A stretch of DNA of 64,000 nt, taken from NCBI GenBank assembly GCA_963682055.1, contig OY821747.1, positions 16,046,258-16,110,257 on the forward strand, given 5' to 3'. Shown piece by piece: positions 45,493-56,110 of the stretch; position 1 is the stretch's first letter, and each line of letters begins with the position of its first letter. Both the position numbers and the translations under genes were made by a program. This DNA is from Primula veris (lineage: Eukaryota > Streptophyta > Magnoliopsida > Ericales > Primulaceae). The notes beneath the pieces are model-generated. The model was given only the letters and a program-made list of their open reading frames with translations, was not told where the DNA came from and made no database searches.

Positions 45493-46986
45493 CTCTTACT
45501 GGTAGTGGTAGGTTTACTTTCAAAACGTGAAAGTATTGTGGAGATATTCCCATAAACATGGTCTTGGATGAAAAGGTAAATACACTAATTCTACTGATTC
45601 CTATGGTATTTGAGTTATTGAAGTCTATAAAAATTGAGATTCCTCACATATGGCATGCTTGTCAAAAAGTACAAGTCTTTATAAAAATACTGATTCCTCA
45701 CATACTGCAAAAGTACAAGTCAAAAATTGACATTATGAATGTCCGTCAACTTATTCCCTACCGATTGTATGAGGAGTTGGATTGAATAATCAAAAAGGCT
45801 CCAGTAGAAAACATAAGTCCAGTTCTTCTATGTTTTGTTCTTCATCATTCTTCCTTCATAGTTTTTTAATAAGAATATTAAAAACATGTATTAAAAAAAT
45901 GGAATGTGGCAAATGCAGTAATGCTAATGTCAGACCCTAGACCAAAATTCCTGATGTCAATACTTGGATACCAATAGGAGTGTAGCTTGACCAACAAAAA
46001 AGATTAATTTGATACTTGGTAGTTGGTACATGTACATGTACATAAAGAGAGTAAACATTTGAATTTCTTTTGCATATTATTTCTCATTTCACTCAGCACG
46101 CTGAATAGAAAGACCAAATTTCCTGATGTCGATGCTTGAATCCAATAGGTAGGGTAGTTTTAGTTTGACCAGTGAAAATGATTTAAGATACTTCATGATG
46201 TAAAGAGTAAATAATTGAGAAATTCAGCATATTATCCTATTTCATCAACACACAGAATACAATATGAGAGTCGATTATAAAGGTGGAGTACTTCTAATGA
46301 AATAATTAACGTTTTTCGAATTGATTCATTAATGTGTAGATCGATGATATGAAAATATATGAAATCATTTTAAGTCTTAAAATTTGTAGAAGTATTAGTA
46401 AAATCACCTTGGTATTTACAAAGAAATGTATCCTGTAACCTTTTCTGTTAAAATTTGGTAAAGTTGGTTAGTAATTTATCCAAAATTCAATGGCTATTTT
46501 TTTTCCTAGAAAATAAATTGCCTAAGGAAGTTTTGGCTTATATTACACATACGTTTACAATATATAGTTACGGATTGTTACCTCTTAAAAAAGATAATTG
46601 CGAGGTCATGCTTGTTAACTTGATGAATATGTTGCATCCAAACAATGTACATCTTCTTTTTGCCTTTTCCTTGTTGCCTTACAACTATGCAGTGTCGTCA
46701 AATTATTTTGGTGGTTTGACCAAATAACTAGAGGATTTAATTCTAAGTTGTTTCTACAGATGTGCCTTCATAATATCAATGTATGGATTGTTCAAAGTTG
46801 TAATTTTTTTGTTAAACTTTTCAGGTCTTAGTTTCGAGATTGCCGGATAACGGAGACAACATACGCAAACAATTAGCTGAAATGAAGAGAGAGCTAGATG
46901 TACTTCAAAAGGCTGGAAAATCGGACAATGATGTCATTTGTTTGGATGACATATCTGAAGAATTTCAAAGAGTGCTAAACGTGTAG
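26070..46986 (+). CDS. CHR24: CHR24-type SNF2 chromatin-remodelling ATPase (ERCC6-like), 22 exons, intact
   Basis: Nuclear SNF2-family DNA translocase. Exons: 26070-26316, 32566-32637, 32738-33567, 33677-33807, 33908-33962, 34036-34155, 34265-34372, 34458-34513, 34589-34679, 35535-35675, 35768-35845, 36613-36822, 36902-36973, 38151-38231, 38330-38448, 38553-38664, 38754-38822, 38919-39013, 40603-40731, 45143-45211, 45298-45430, 46825-46986. All introns are GT-AG and all phases fit. Total 3180 nt, 1059 residues, close to my memory of Arabidopsis CHR24 (about 1090). Motifs: '[10 protein letters not shown]' N-terminal; 15 Asp; 'GRRRLCK'; Walker A 'GDDMGLGKT'; motif II DEGH; 'SGTPIQNN'; helicase C with '[10 protein letters not shown]', '[16 protein letters not shown]' and '[16 protein letters not shown]'; C-terminal coiled region. 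The exon 1 donor (CTC|GTAATA) and exon 2 donor (CTG|GTTAAT) are the least certain. The exon 14 start at 'ggccag|GATTCT' was chosen by homology. Introns 1 and 19 are swollen by repeats and a copia element. Confidence 0.93.
26223..26267 (+). repeat. GAT trinucleotide repeat coding for 15 Asp in CHR24 exon 1
   Basis: Fifteen GAT codons without interruption, followed by AAT/GAT/CAT codons giving Asn-Asp-His repeats. Perfect coding microsatellites vary in length between individuals, so the N-terminal acidic tract may be polymorphic. Confidence 0.95.
27950..30712. repeat. Tandem segmental duplication inside CHR24 intron 1
   Basis: Three nearly identical units: about 27957-29055, 29056-29640 and 29641-30712. 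Each starts with a minisatellite of 'tatgggtttttgaatattaagtgtgttttta' type. The outer units are about 1.07 kb; the middle one is about 0.59 kb because it jumps from the first to the second half of the unit near 29320. Each long unit is itself an older tandem duplication: 'catacaaacaagtttt' recurs at about 28170 and 28655. Older relatives lie at 26850 and 27480. Near identity of units 1 and 3 implies recent expansion. Confidence 0.88.
30721..30741. repeat. Poly(C) run followed by CAC repeats
   Basis: Twenty-one C in a row, then 'accaccaccaccacaccacc'. It sits exactly at the right edge of the intron 1 duplication. The true length is uncertain because such runs are often misread. Confidence 0.9.
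37327..37548. mobile_element. MITE-like element in CHR24 intron 13
   Basis: Ends 'gggtccgtttggcaacagat' and, inverted, 'tggctatgtttggtaacaga' form imperfect terminal repeats of about 25 bases. The inside is full of 'aaaatctgatttt' in both directions. The composition recalls hAT-type MITEs. No clear target duplication was found, and it has no coding capacity. Confidence 0.5.
40966..41205 (+). repeat. 5' LTR of the intronic copia element
   Basis: Starts TGTTAGAATC, has a TATA-like 'gtatataaagg' near 41124, and ends right before the primer site 'tggtatcagagcc'. It carries two extra 'gaaata' units relative to the 3' LTR. Confidence 0.88.
41272..44856 (+). pseudogene. gag-pol: Copia gag-pol polyprotein remnant
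   Basis: Gag starts at an ATG-led frame (41272) and reaches '[14 protein letters not shown]'. It then skips most of gag to a point just before the protease. Protease reads '[11 protein letters not shown]', so the catalytic Asp of DSG is Asn. Integrase: '[14 protein letters not shown]' (zinc part), 'HSDVWGPS', 'RTDNGTEYF' and 'QQNGVAERK' hold the DDE residues. RT: '[20 protein letters not shown]' and '[11 protein letters not shown]'. RNase H: '[20 protein letters not shown]' to '[12 protein letters not shown]', ending at TGA 44854. Stops occur near 41775, 42069, 42243, 43023, 43642, 43690, 44059 and 44362, and frames change near 42060-42320. No product is possible. Confidence 0.88.
44864..45098 (+). 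repeat. 3' LTR of the intronic copia element
   Basis: Starts TGTTAGAATC right after 'gaggggaag' and ends at 'ttcttata', shared with the 5' LTR. Only 44 bases separate it from CHR24 exon 20, so the acceptor tract of intron 19 lies immediately behind the LTR. Confidence 0.88.
45461..45490. repeat. (AT)n microsatellite in CHR24 intron 21
   Basis: Fifteen uninterrupted AT units, shortly after exon 21. Confidence 0.92.
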
Positions 46987-48001
46987 TCATTGTCGAAGTG
47001 ATTGAATTGGGACTCATATGGTAGCATTGCTGATATTTTGTTCCAGTAAGCTATATGCAAAGATCAAAAGTAGACATTATTGTTTTGCAATGTTGAGCTT
47101 TTGTACAAAAGCCAAAGCTCAAGTTCATTTAGTTATTTTGTAACGAACATTGACGGTTCCTCTAAGCTCCTATCTTGGGTGCTTTTAATATAATCCTCAT
47201 CCTCTACTTTTTAGTGTGGCTCTAGTTTTTAGTGTGGGCTACTTAATTAGGCTTTTATATTCATGTGCTTTTACCATATGTCTTCCTGTCAGGGTTAATT
47301 AAGGATTGAACCATAAAAACAAAACTATTTAAGTATTGGTATCCTACAAAAATTGGTCAATTATTGCTAAAACTAATTAAGGATTGATCGATTATATAAA
47401 CCCATTTAACTTATAATTTGGTTCAAATCCCAAAAAATGTCTCTCTAAAACATCAAACCACATCGTCTGTTGCTGCCAACACCACCCCTCCTCTCATCTC
47501 TGGCGATACCTCTTCTCTCTGCCTATTTATATCTTTGTATATGTATTTATATATATATCTATATATATATTGTATACATATCAATTTCTACTGTTGCGAT
47601 TGGGACCAACTGGTGATGAACTAGGTCGTCGGGGATATCCAAAGCGTGACGATAGGTGACGGCGACTTTTATCTTTCTCTACCTCACGTTCTCTCTCTAA
47701 CAGATCTGACTTTTGTGAGATGAGGACCAGTTTGTGATTTCTAATAGTTTGCTAAAATTATAATCTGGTCTACTAGGTTTAGAAGTTATAACATTCAGCC
47801 CTGAAGTTAAAAAGCATTAAAAAAAATGTTTAATTACTAATATTCGTTGATTTCCCATGAAAAAAAACATAAATTTGGCATAAACAATATGTAAGACTCT
47901 TTTAATATCCTAGAGATTCCTCAAACTTATATTTTTGTCCATGAGATCTAAGATGTTAATTTGACGTTAATCTTTATTACCAAAAAATACTATTAATGGC
48001 A
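46987..48001 (+). other. CHR24 3' untranslated region and spacer
   Basis: The first 200-300 bases after the TAG probably contain the 3'UTR; no clear AATAAA was picked out. Beyond about 47300 the DNA is AT-rich. A short C/T-rich stretch at 47460-47560 yields a small frame without resemblance to known proteins. Confidence 0.4.
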
Positions 48002-48690
48002 AATAATTTAAAATAACTCAGACTGTTTTTAAAATAACTTAAAATGACTTAAAATGAGTCAGACTATTTTTAAAATGACTTAAAATGAGTGAATGTTTTT
48101 AAAATTACGTAAAATGAGTCGGACTCTTTTTAAAAATACTTAAAATGACTTAAAACGAGTCAGATTGTTTTTAAAATGAGTCATCCTGTTTTTAAAATGA
48201 CTTAAAATGCATCAGACTGTTTTTAACATGATTTAAAATATGTCAGCCTATTTTTTAAAATGACTTAAAATGTGTCAGACTGTTTTTATAATGACTTAAA
48301 ATAGATCAGACTGTTTTTATAATGACTTAAAATAGATCAGACTGTTTTTAAAATGATTTAAAATAGATCAGACTGTTTTTAAAATGACTTAAAATATATC
48401 AGACTATTTTTAAAATGACTTAAAATGAGTCAGACTATTTTTACAAAATGACTTAAAATGGGTCAGACTGTTTTTACAAAATGACTTAAAATGGGTCAGA
48501 CTGTTTTTAAAAAATGACTTAAAATGGGTCAGACTTTTTAAAAAATGACTTAATATGGACCAGACTGTTTTTAAAATGAATTAAAATGGGCCAGGCTGTT
48601 TTTAAAACGACTTAAAATGGGTCAGCCTATTTTTAAAACGACTTAAAATGGGTCAGACTGTTTTTAAAATGACTTAAAATAGGCAGACTG
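48002..48690. repeat. Minisatellite, unit about 33 bp, about 20 copies
   Basis: Unit close to 'gacttaaaatgggtcagac' plus 'tgtttttaaaat'. Copies differ mainly at the g/a positions before 'gtcagac' and in A-run length. It passes into a T-rich tract at 48690-48840. No function is evident. Confidence 0.92.
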
Positions 48691-49358
48691 TTTTTTTTTT
48701 TTTAGATTTTTTTCTGATTTTTTAAAGATTTTTTTTGTGTTTTTTCAGGGTTTGCCTTTTTTAAAGATTTTTTGGATTTTTATTTTATTTTTTCAGATTT
48801 TTTTAAATTTTGTTTTTAAATTTTCTGAATTTTTCCTACTTCCTATTTTCATTTAATTTTTGTGATTTAATGTATCAAAATTTCGAATTATATAGCCTTT
48901 TATAAATAGAATTAAACTAAAGAGACTGAAATGATAATATATAAAACTATTGGGCAACGCTGTAAATTCACCAAACAGTGAGCGCGGTCTAGTGCTTTGC
49001 GCGCAGCGCCTATTTGACACATGTCGCTTACTGAATGGGCATCGGTGAAATGGATTAATATTTAATTAGTCTTATTTATATGGACCAATCATCACTTAAC
49101 TTGTATATAATGTATCGATCCAAAATTTACCCCTGTAATCTCATCCATAATACAATCCTCATGTCGTCACTGACTGATAAGACTAATTTCACTAATTGGT
49201 ACCATTAGAGAGAAATGATTAGACATTGTTGGAGGAAATATGAAATGAGCTAATTTACTAGACTTGGATTAAAAAAATCGAGATATTAATAACAAATCTT
49301 TCAGTAAGGTCTCGTCCCTTCTTGGTAAGGTAAAATTTTAATTGATGTCCTGATGGTA
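48691..49358. other. Spacer before the pogo-like element
   Basis: T-rich to 48840, then ordinary AT-rich DNA. A short GC-rich stretch (gagcgcggtctagtgctttg, then gcgcgcagcgcc) near 48980-49012 is out of character but matches no RNA gene I recognise. Confidence 0.4.
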
Positions 49359-51345
49359 CAATAGAAACTCGCTACAATCATACCCTTGGAACCATACTAA
49401 AAGTATGACTATAGGGAGTTTATTCTTAAGTGGAGTTTTACATAGAAAATATCAAAAGAATTATGTATGTACATAAAGAAGTAATACAAATACATGTATT
49501 TTGTAGAACAAATACATGTATTTTGAAAGGTATAAACTCATCAAATTTCTTGTATGTTTTCTTTACATGTATAAATACTAGATACTTTTTGTTATCTTCA
49601 AACAGGTCAATAATGGCACCCAAAGTTGATAAACGAACTCAAATCACTGAAAAAATACGCATCGATTTGTGCAAAATGAAATAATCAAATCCGAGTTGGA
49701 CGCAAAAAGAACTTGCCAAGTGGTTAGAAGATACTCATGCCGTTACGTTATCACAATCAGCAATATCCAAGACCATCAAGCGATCAATCGACCACAAGGA
49801 AGAAGTAATTTCGAATCCAAATGCAAAACGTTGAAAACAAGTAACGTATCCTTTAATGGAGTCCACGCTCTATGAGTGGTTTGTATGCAACCAAGAGCAT
49901 GCAAATATTAGTGGTGAATTACTAAAAGAAAAGAGGAGCATATTTTTAAAGCAACTCTATCAATAACCTAACTCATTTGAAATTTCAAACGGGTGGCTGG
50001 GAAAGTTTAAGCAAAAACATGCATTTCATTCCTTTTAACGCTTCGGAGAGAGTGGTTCAGTTGATATGGAGAAAATTGAAGCTAGTTTGTCGTCAATAAG
50101 GGAAGAAGTTGACAAATGGGCTTGGAAGGACATCTACAACATGGATGAAACTGGTCTATTTTATCGAATGCAGTCCGATAATTCTCTTGCAACGAAGCAG
50201 TTGGAGAGACGAAAGAAAAACAAAGAGAGAATTACGATTGTTGTTTGTTGCAATGGCGATGGCTCTGATAAAGTTCCTCTTTGGGTTATTGGAAAATTTA
50301 TTAATCCTAGATGCTTTAAAAATGTTAACCGTGCTACACTCAACTGTACTTATCGAGCGAATTCAAATGCGTGGATGACATCCTTACTCTTCTTGGAATG
50401 GCTAAAGTGGTTTGATAGCCGTCTGAGCAGAAATGTTTTGCTTGTTATTGGCAATTGTAGTGCACATGGCAAAAAGGAAAATATTCCCCCTCTTCGTCAC
50501 ATGACTGTTATTTTCTTACCACCAAATAGTACTTCCAAAATTCATCCATGTGATACATGCATCATTAGAAATTTTAAAGGTTATTATCGTCGTCGGTTTA
50601 ATCGTCTTCTTTTGAAATGAATTGAAGATCATGTTATGGAACCAGAAAAAATATCTATCCTTGATGGAATTGTAAATGCAGTTGCCACATGGTCAATGGA
50701 TGTGAAGCCACAGACAATTGCGAATTGCTTTAAGCATTGCAAAATTCGGACCCCAGGTGTTGATGAATTACAAGTTACAAATGAAATTGATGAAGAGAAT
50801 CAAAGGATACTTACAGATTTGAGTAATCAGCTTAAAAAACTTCACTACACTAACCAAATGGATATGGATGTCTTTCTTAATCATACAAGTGAGAAACAAG
50901 TCATGCACGCTTTAACCGAAAAAGAAATCATTACAGTAATTAGGCAAGAAGTGGAGGAAGATAATCCGGAGGATGATAGTATAGAAATACCAAAAATTTC
51001 GTGTTAAGAAGTTTTAAGCATGCTTGACAAGTTAGAAATATTTTGGCTTCAAGGAGTTCATACGGATGAGTTATTACGTACGCGAAATTTGAAGGATGTA
51101 GTAACTATCAATAAAATCAAGTCACTGTCGCAAACAACAATAGATAAATATTTTGCAAAATGTTAAATTTAATGTAACGATATATATATATATATATAAT
51201 GTCATTTATTACCCGAAAAAAGTATGACTTATTACAATGTGTAGTTTATTCCTATTTATAACTTGTACCAAATCGGGACCATGAATTTTTATTCTTATAG
51301 AGAGTTTATTCATATAGGGAATATTTTTACAGGGAGTTTCTACTG
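49359..51345 (+). mobile_element. pogo/Tigger-like Tc1-mariner DNA transposon (1,987 bp) with TA target duplications
   Basis: Left end 'caatagaaactcgctaca' and inverted right end 'cagtagaaactccctgta' match over about 24 bases with several changes. Each end is flanked by TA (49357-49358 and 51346-51347), the hallmark of the Tc1/mariner superfamily. The 'CAGTA.AAAC' start is like plant Lemi/Emigrant ends. One transposase frame fills most of it. The 5' part (49359-49612) and the 3' part (51167-51345) are non-coding. Confidence 0.9.
49613..51166 (+). pseudogene. pogo-like transposase with six in-frame stops but no frameshift
   Basis: ATG 49613 to TAA 51164-51166, 517 codons, one frame throughout. 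N-terminal helix-turn-helix with 'SWTQKELAKWLEDTH' and 'LSQSAISKTI'; CENP-B type second DNA-binding part with 'STLYEWFVCNQEHANISGEL' and 'NGWLGKFKQKH'; DDE_1 catalytic domain with first Asp in 'NMDETGLFYRM' and third Asp in 'NSTSKIHPCDTCIIRNF'. The second catalytic Asp is Gly: 'LLVIGNCSAHG' where DN is expected. In-frame stops lie near 49682, 49832, 49963, 50037, 50618 and 51005. The C-terminus 'QTTIDKYF' is a textbook PCNA-binding (PIP) box, a feature known from Drosophila pogo. Homology continues cleanly through all stops. Confidence 0.88.
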
Positions 51346-51347
51346 TA

Positions 51348-51740
51348 TCTATAAATGAGATTTCGTTATAGTTATAGTTCCTTTTCGGACCTGAAGTTGC
51401 GTTCGATTTGAATTTGTTAAATTTTTTTATTAAAAAATAATTTGATTTGTTTATGATATCTTGCCTGAATGGATGCTTTTGGTTTTCAAATTTCTCCCCT
51501 TTATGTATATATCTATTCAAGAGTTTGGACTTAGCACTTGGAAGCGAACAGACGATGTATATACTTAACCTCTTCACACTCTTTTTTATTCGAATATTTG
51601 GCCAAAATATTAGTTTTAAGGTGAAATTTCATTGAGAGAAAGTAGAAGGAACATTAGATGGTGAAGTTGAGTGGGTAACTTTTCAAATGCCCTACCAAGT
51701 AAAGATGCATATTTGTCATAAATCCAATAAAATTAGTTAT
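51348..51740. other. Spacer between pogo-like element and copia LTR
   Basis: AT-rich, no gene or repeat recognised. Confidence 0.4.
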
Positions 51741-51985
51741 TGTTGTGTGGCATATTAGCTCGTTATAGATATATATAGAGATATGTATAGATATAAAGAG
51801 AGGTATGAGAGACAACAACTAGGGAGATTTTATTAATCAGAATGTATGTAGAGTGATCCATACATGAGACCCCCTAGCCCTCTTTATATAGTAGAGGGTA
51901 GGGTTACAAGACCTAACAAGACCAACTTAGACATAAGTAAAGCCCATGAACTAAGGCCCAAGATGACCAATAATATCCTACAACA
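51741..51985 (-). repeat. 3' LTR of the decayed copia element
   Basis: On the minus strand it starts TGTTGTAGG directly after 'aaagggggag' and ends ACACAACA. A TATA box (TATATAAAG) lies near 51890. 245 bases. No second copy in the window. Confidence 0.65.
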
Positions 51986-52699
51986 CTCCCCCTTTGGACG
52001 TCTTGATTTCTTCGTCTTCATGTAGTCGATCTGAGTCGAGTTCATTCGCAATGCTAAACACATAAAACCTTAGGGTCGGAAAACCCAGTGTGGGACAAAA
52101 CCGGTACCTACGAGAAACTGTGTAGGCGAATGATATAGGCCGAAATTCCATGTAATTAACAAACCACAAAATAGTGTGACTCATCAAAACCTTGCAAGAG
52201 CCAACCCAATGGGAAAGTCTCTGATCGAAGGAAAAAAGAATGCAACGGTGGTAGTAGTAAGGGATCAACCACAATACAGGTGCCTCATCAAAACCTTGCT
52301 AGATTAAACCCAGTGGATAAAACCTCTAGTCGAATGACAAAAGAGTACATAGTGGTAAGAAGTATACAACATGATACTCCTCCTAATTTCGGCAATGTTA
52401 AGTGAGATATGATGGGAACGTGTCTTGCTAAAAACTTTGTCAAGGAAAACCCGGTGGAAAAAAACAATGGTCTAAGCACAAAAAGAGTACACGGGCATGC
52501 GACTGGATACTCCCCTCACTTGCATTAAGCATTCACCTGGATGCTCCCCCTCACTTGCACACGACTGGGTGCAAGAATTTCATATTTCAAGAAAGAGTAC
52601 GAGCATTCGACTGAATGCTTCATTTACTTGCACACGACTGGATGCAAGAAAATCTAACATGGAATAGAACGAGCATTCAACTGAATGCTCTTAAACTTC

Positions 52700-53830
52700 A
52701 TATGTGAAGATTTAATTCAGCAAGAAATGCTAAATAGCATAATCTAGTCATGTCTCTCTTGATCGATAACAACAAGTTGTCCTCAAATAAGACAAGTGTT
52801 TTATCTGGACGGTGAGACATAGCATATGTAATTCAAATATGGCTAATACTAGCTCGAAGACATATACACTCTCTAGTCGTCTCATAGAGCATGAGTAGAT
52901 CATAGTGATTCGTTTGGAGTCATTCCAAGACCTCCAAGATATCGCCTTATTCCTAATGGTAAAAACAGGCCATGCTAGGAATATCCCTTATGCGGGTCTG
53001 ATAAGTAATCGGTATCGGTATAACAAAAAAAGGTTTGCGTTAATTCGAGTACCGAAGGGAGTAGGTACACTCGATGACGCAAAATGGGATAAGACAAGCA
53101 CTCATCCACAGTTACCTTAAGGTAATGGGAAAATGTTTTTTATGCCATTTCGATGGCAGCGTGTTAGCGCGATGCTGTGTCGAGCTATACCATTCACAGC
53201 AGACAAGATGTTCGTCCTAGCACATTAGACCAAGTACAATGATGCGCTTATTGTACTTAGATATGAACATCATGGTTCAATATCTCTTCATCGTCACATT
53301 AGGGACGGACTGGGTCTATATCAATGTCTAATGATCGAATGATCATGGGAGAATTTGACGACTTAGCGTCATGATGACTAAAACCTCATAACACCTTCTG
53401 GGTGTAGTCTGAATCATGGACTTAGATTCAATCTTTACAGGACTCGATCATCAGGTCGAGTCACTACCGTGTCTTCCCAAGATCTTTCATCTCGAAGGCA
53501 AATCCAAAAATGGATCGGGTAATAAAACACGCAAGGGCATAATACTTGTTCAAGTCTCCCAAACTGATCAAGTACTCACTTAGGCGGGTATACCACATCC
53601 GCTCGGATTATATAATCCATATAGTGAATGTCTCAGTCAATTAAGAGCATGTTTTGTGGTTAGTAACTACTTGATTTAAGCACATGAAGTCACACATGGA
53701 TCTTCATCTATATCTCTTTGTCTAAATCCCCGTAGAGATAAAACCGTGACCACAATCACATGCTCCATAATCAGTTTTTCGAAAACTACTAAACTGATAG
53801 AGTAGGAGACCGTTATAACGTCCATTACGA
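52700..53830 (-). pseudogene. pol: Reverse transcriptase and RNase H remnant of the copia element
   Basis: Translating the minus strand in shifting frames gives 'ERMWYTRLSEYLISLGD', 'FAFEMKDLGKT', 'HDSDYTQKVL', 'SSNSPMIIRSLDIDIDPVRP', 'CDDEEIL' and 'DYLSDPHKG', in the order expected for copia RT followed by RNase H. The YVDD polymerase box cannot be found. Many stops and shifts. No product. Confidence 0.65.
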
Positions 53831-54529
53831 GGAAATAAACCATCTCGTAATCAATTTCAAGGTGTGTGAGAAGCCTTGCGCTACTAGGCGAGCATTCTAC
53901 AATCTCATTATTCTCATCACTCTTCCTTACGAATAACCAAATAAACGAACTCGTTTAACATTGGTGGTATTGGAGCTACAGGTCCGAACACACTTTTACT
54001 AAGGAGTCTACTTAGATTTCAAGTTTGTATTAGTCCAGTCTATTCTACGTTGACTTCAGGCAACGGTACATGGTTTCCTGTCATAATTTGCTCATATTAT
54101 CAGTCGTCACCGAATATATGAACAAGTAATCAATGACAGTCTTGTTTTGCTTCAATATCGTCTAAGATATCATGATCGACAGATATTTCAAGAATCTCAG
54201 GATGAGGAGAAATCGCACATCTCCTAGATCCTTTATAATCTCGTGCGACAAACGAGTTTCAGTTCACCACCTCTGGGGCTGAACGAATTGAGAACCGGTC
54301 AACTTCCTCATATCTTGGGAAGGACGACAGACTGACGGCCGACGACAGCGTCCTTTGCTTGGCGGATTCGGCCAAAACGTGTTACTACAGGAACACGACG
54401 TCCGATAGAGGCGTCTATCCTTGCAAGCATTTTGCAGCAGGTATAAATGATCTCATGACATATCATAAAGTCATTAAATGCGTCTGGCATTTAGTTAGAC
54501 TTGAGAGAATCTATGCACTTACTTATCAC

Positions 54530-55345
54530 TAAGGCTTCATTTGTTGTATAGTAAAAGCTTTACATGGGGAAAATATTTCCATGAGAAAGTTTTATAATGA
54601 AAACTTTTATTTGTATTTCATTTACGGGCGTTTGATGCATAAAAAGTTTTCCACCTAAAATTTTATAAAAAAATCAATTTCTTTTACAAATTATTTTTTA
54701 AACGAATAATTGGTAAAAATCGCAACATATAGAAGAAAATTTAGTTAAAATGCATATTTTCGTTCATATACGTCACTTGTAATAACTTATAATTTTCAAC
54801 CTATAAACTCATAAAATTAGAAGTATAGAAGATATTATTGACTATTTTTTACCTTTTTCAAATTTTCTTGGGTTTTTAAATATTTTTTTGAATTTTTATA
54901 TTTTCACACTTTTTTTTATTATTTTTTAGATTTTTTCCTATTTTTTATTTTCATTGGTTAATTAGATTTTAGCTTTTTAAAAATTTCTTCGGTTTTTTAG
55001 AAATTTCAGATTTTTTTATTTTTTAGAAAATTTCCTATTTTTTACTTTTTTTTATTGGTTAATTAGATGGAATTGGACTAAATATTAAATAATTTTGAAA
55101 GAGTAACCTATAATTAATAATATTTACAATACTAGTATTAGAAAGAATATAGAGAGAGCCTCCGTAAACCGTTTACGACTTTATTTGCGGAGTAACCGTT
55201 TCCCCCAATTTTACTGGATATGTGGGAAAAGTTTTCCGATTTTTTTTTTTTTACGTTAAACCAATCAACCGAAAAATTTATTTTACCCGTAAATGTTTGT
55301 TTACACCCATTTTACAAGAAAACAAACAGAGCATAAGTGCAGTTT
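54530..55345. other. AT-rich insert interrupting the copia remnant
   Basis: The copia-like sequence is broken by about 0.8 kb of very AT-rich DNA. Its ends, 'ggcttcatttgttgtatagt' on the left and inverted 'tgctctgtttgttttcttgt' on the right, are weakly similar, as in a degenerate MITE. No clear target duplication and no coding capacity. Confidence 0.35.
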
Positions 55346-55559
55346 TGGTGATCAAACTAAGACTGAGTGGGTTATGCCACGTTACTTCACGTCGTTCCTT
55401 ATGAACGGTAACGTGTAAATCTCCCCCTAACGACGGGGAGAACAGTCTTTGCAATGTCACTTTTGCATATCATGCGGTAAAGAGATCGCTTGCCATGGTT
55501 ACTCTATCAAATGATAGGCAGGGAATTCATAATCGACTTATGTCTCTTTAGAGGTCCAT

Positions 55560-56110
55560 ATTTTGAACGCTATAGCGGCTCAATCAAAATATTAATTAAG
55601 CACTTTAAACACACGTTAATATGAGACTTCTGGCTCATAACTAGTAACCAGCTGGTACGCTTATGGTGTTTGAGTGTCTATAGACCTCATAACGGACCAA
55701 TGCAGCAAAATAGCATAACCCCACACGGAAATATAAATCTTGGTGCGCAAGACCAAGAAGTGCGTGCAATCATTTGCAGTCGCATCATCAAACTTTTTGT
55801 GAGTCCATTTGGGTCTGAACATTATCGACAAAATGTTCAATTTCAATTCCAAACTCCAGTAATTCAAATAGAAATTTCGATTCTTACTCTTCGTCATTAT
55901 CAAGTCGACTAGACTTTTCAGGATAATCCGGATCATGAGCCATCAACTTAATGATAGGGCTAAAATTTTGGAAAATGCTGCATTTCTATGGACAACAATA
56001 ATCATGTGATCATATTGTCGATGCATCAACCATAACCATTTATATTTATGGTCCGTCTTATGGTTGGATAAGTCCACAATAACTCTTTCAATTCTTTACA
56101 AGAATTCTAC
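55560..56110 (-). pseudogene. pol: Integrase remnant of the copia element
   Basis: Minus-strand pieces 'VDAST' with 'WSHD', 'IIKLMAHDPDYPEK', 'SRLDND' and 'VQTQMDSQK' lie where copia integrases have V-D-A-S, L-R-A-x-F-P-D, I-R-L-D-N and H-x-Q-N-G. The pieces keep order but are scrambled by stops. Confidence 0.6.

Noticed and set aside
45558..45785. 75-codon frame after CHR24 exon 21
   Set aside because: Lies in intron 21, has no homology and is low in complexity. Exon 21 joins exon 22 in phase without it.
54308..54490. 60-codon minus-strand frame as a separate gene
   Set aside because: It lies between integrase and RT parts of the decayed copia element in the same direction, so it is probably part of that polyprotein.
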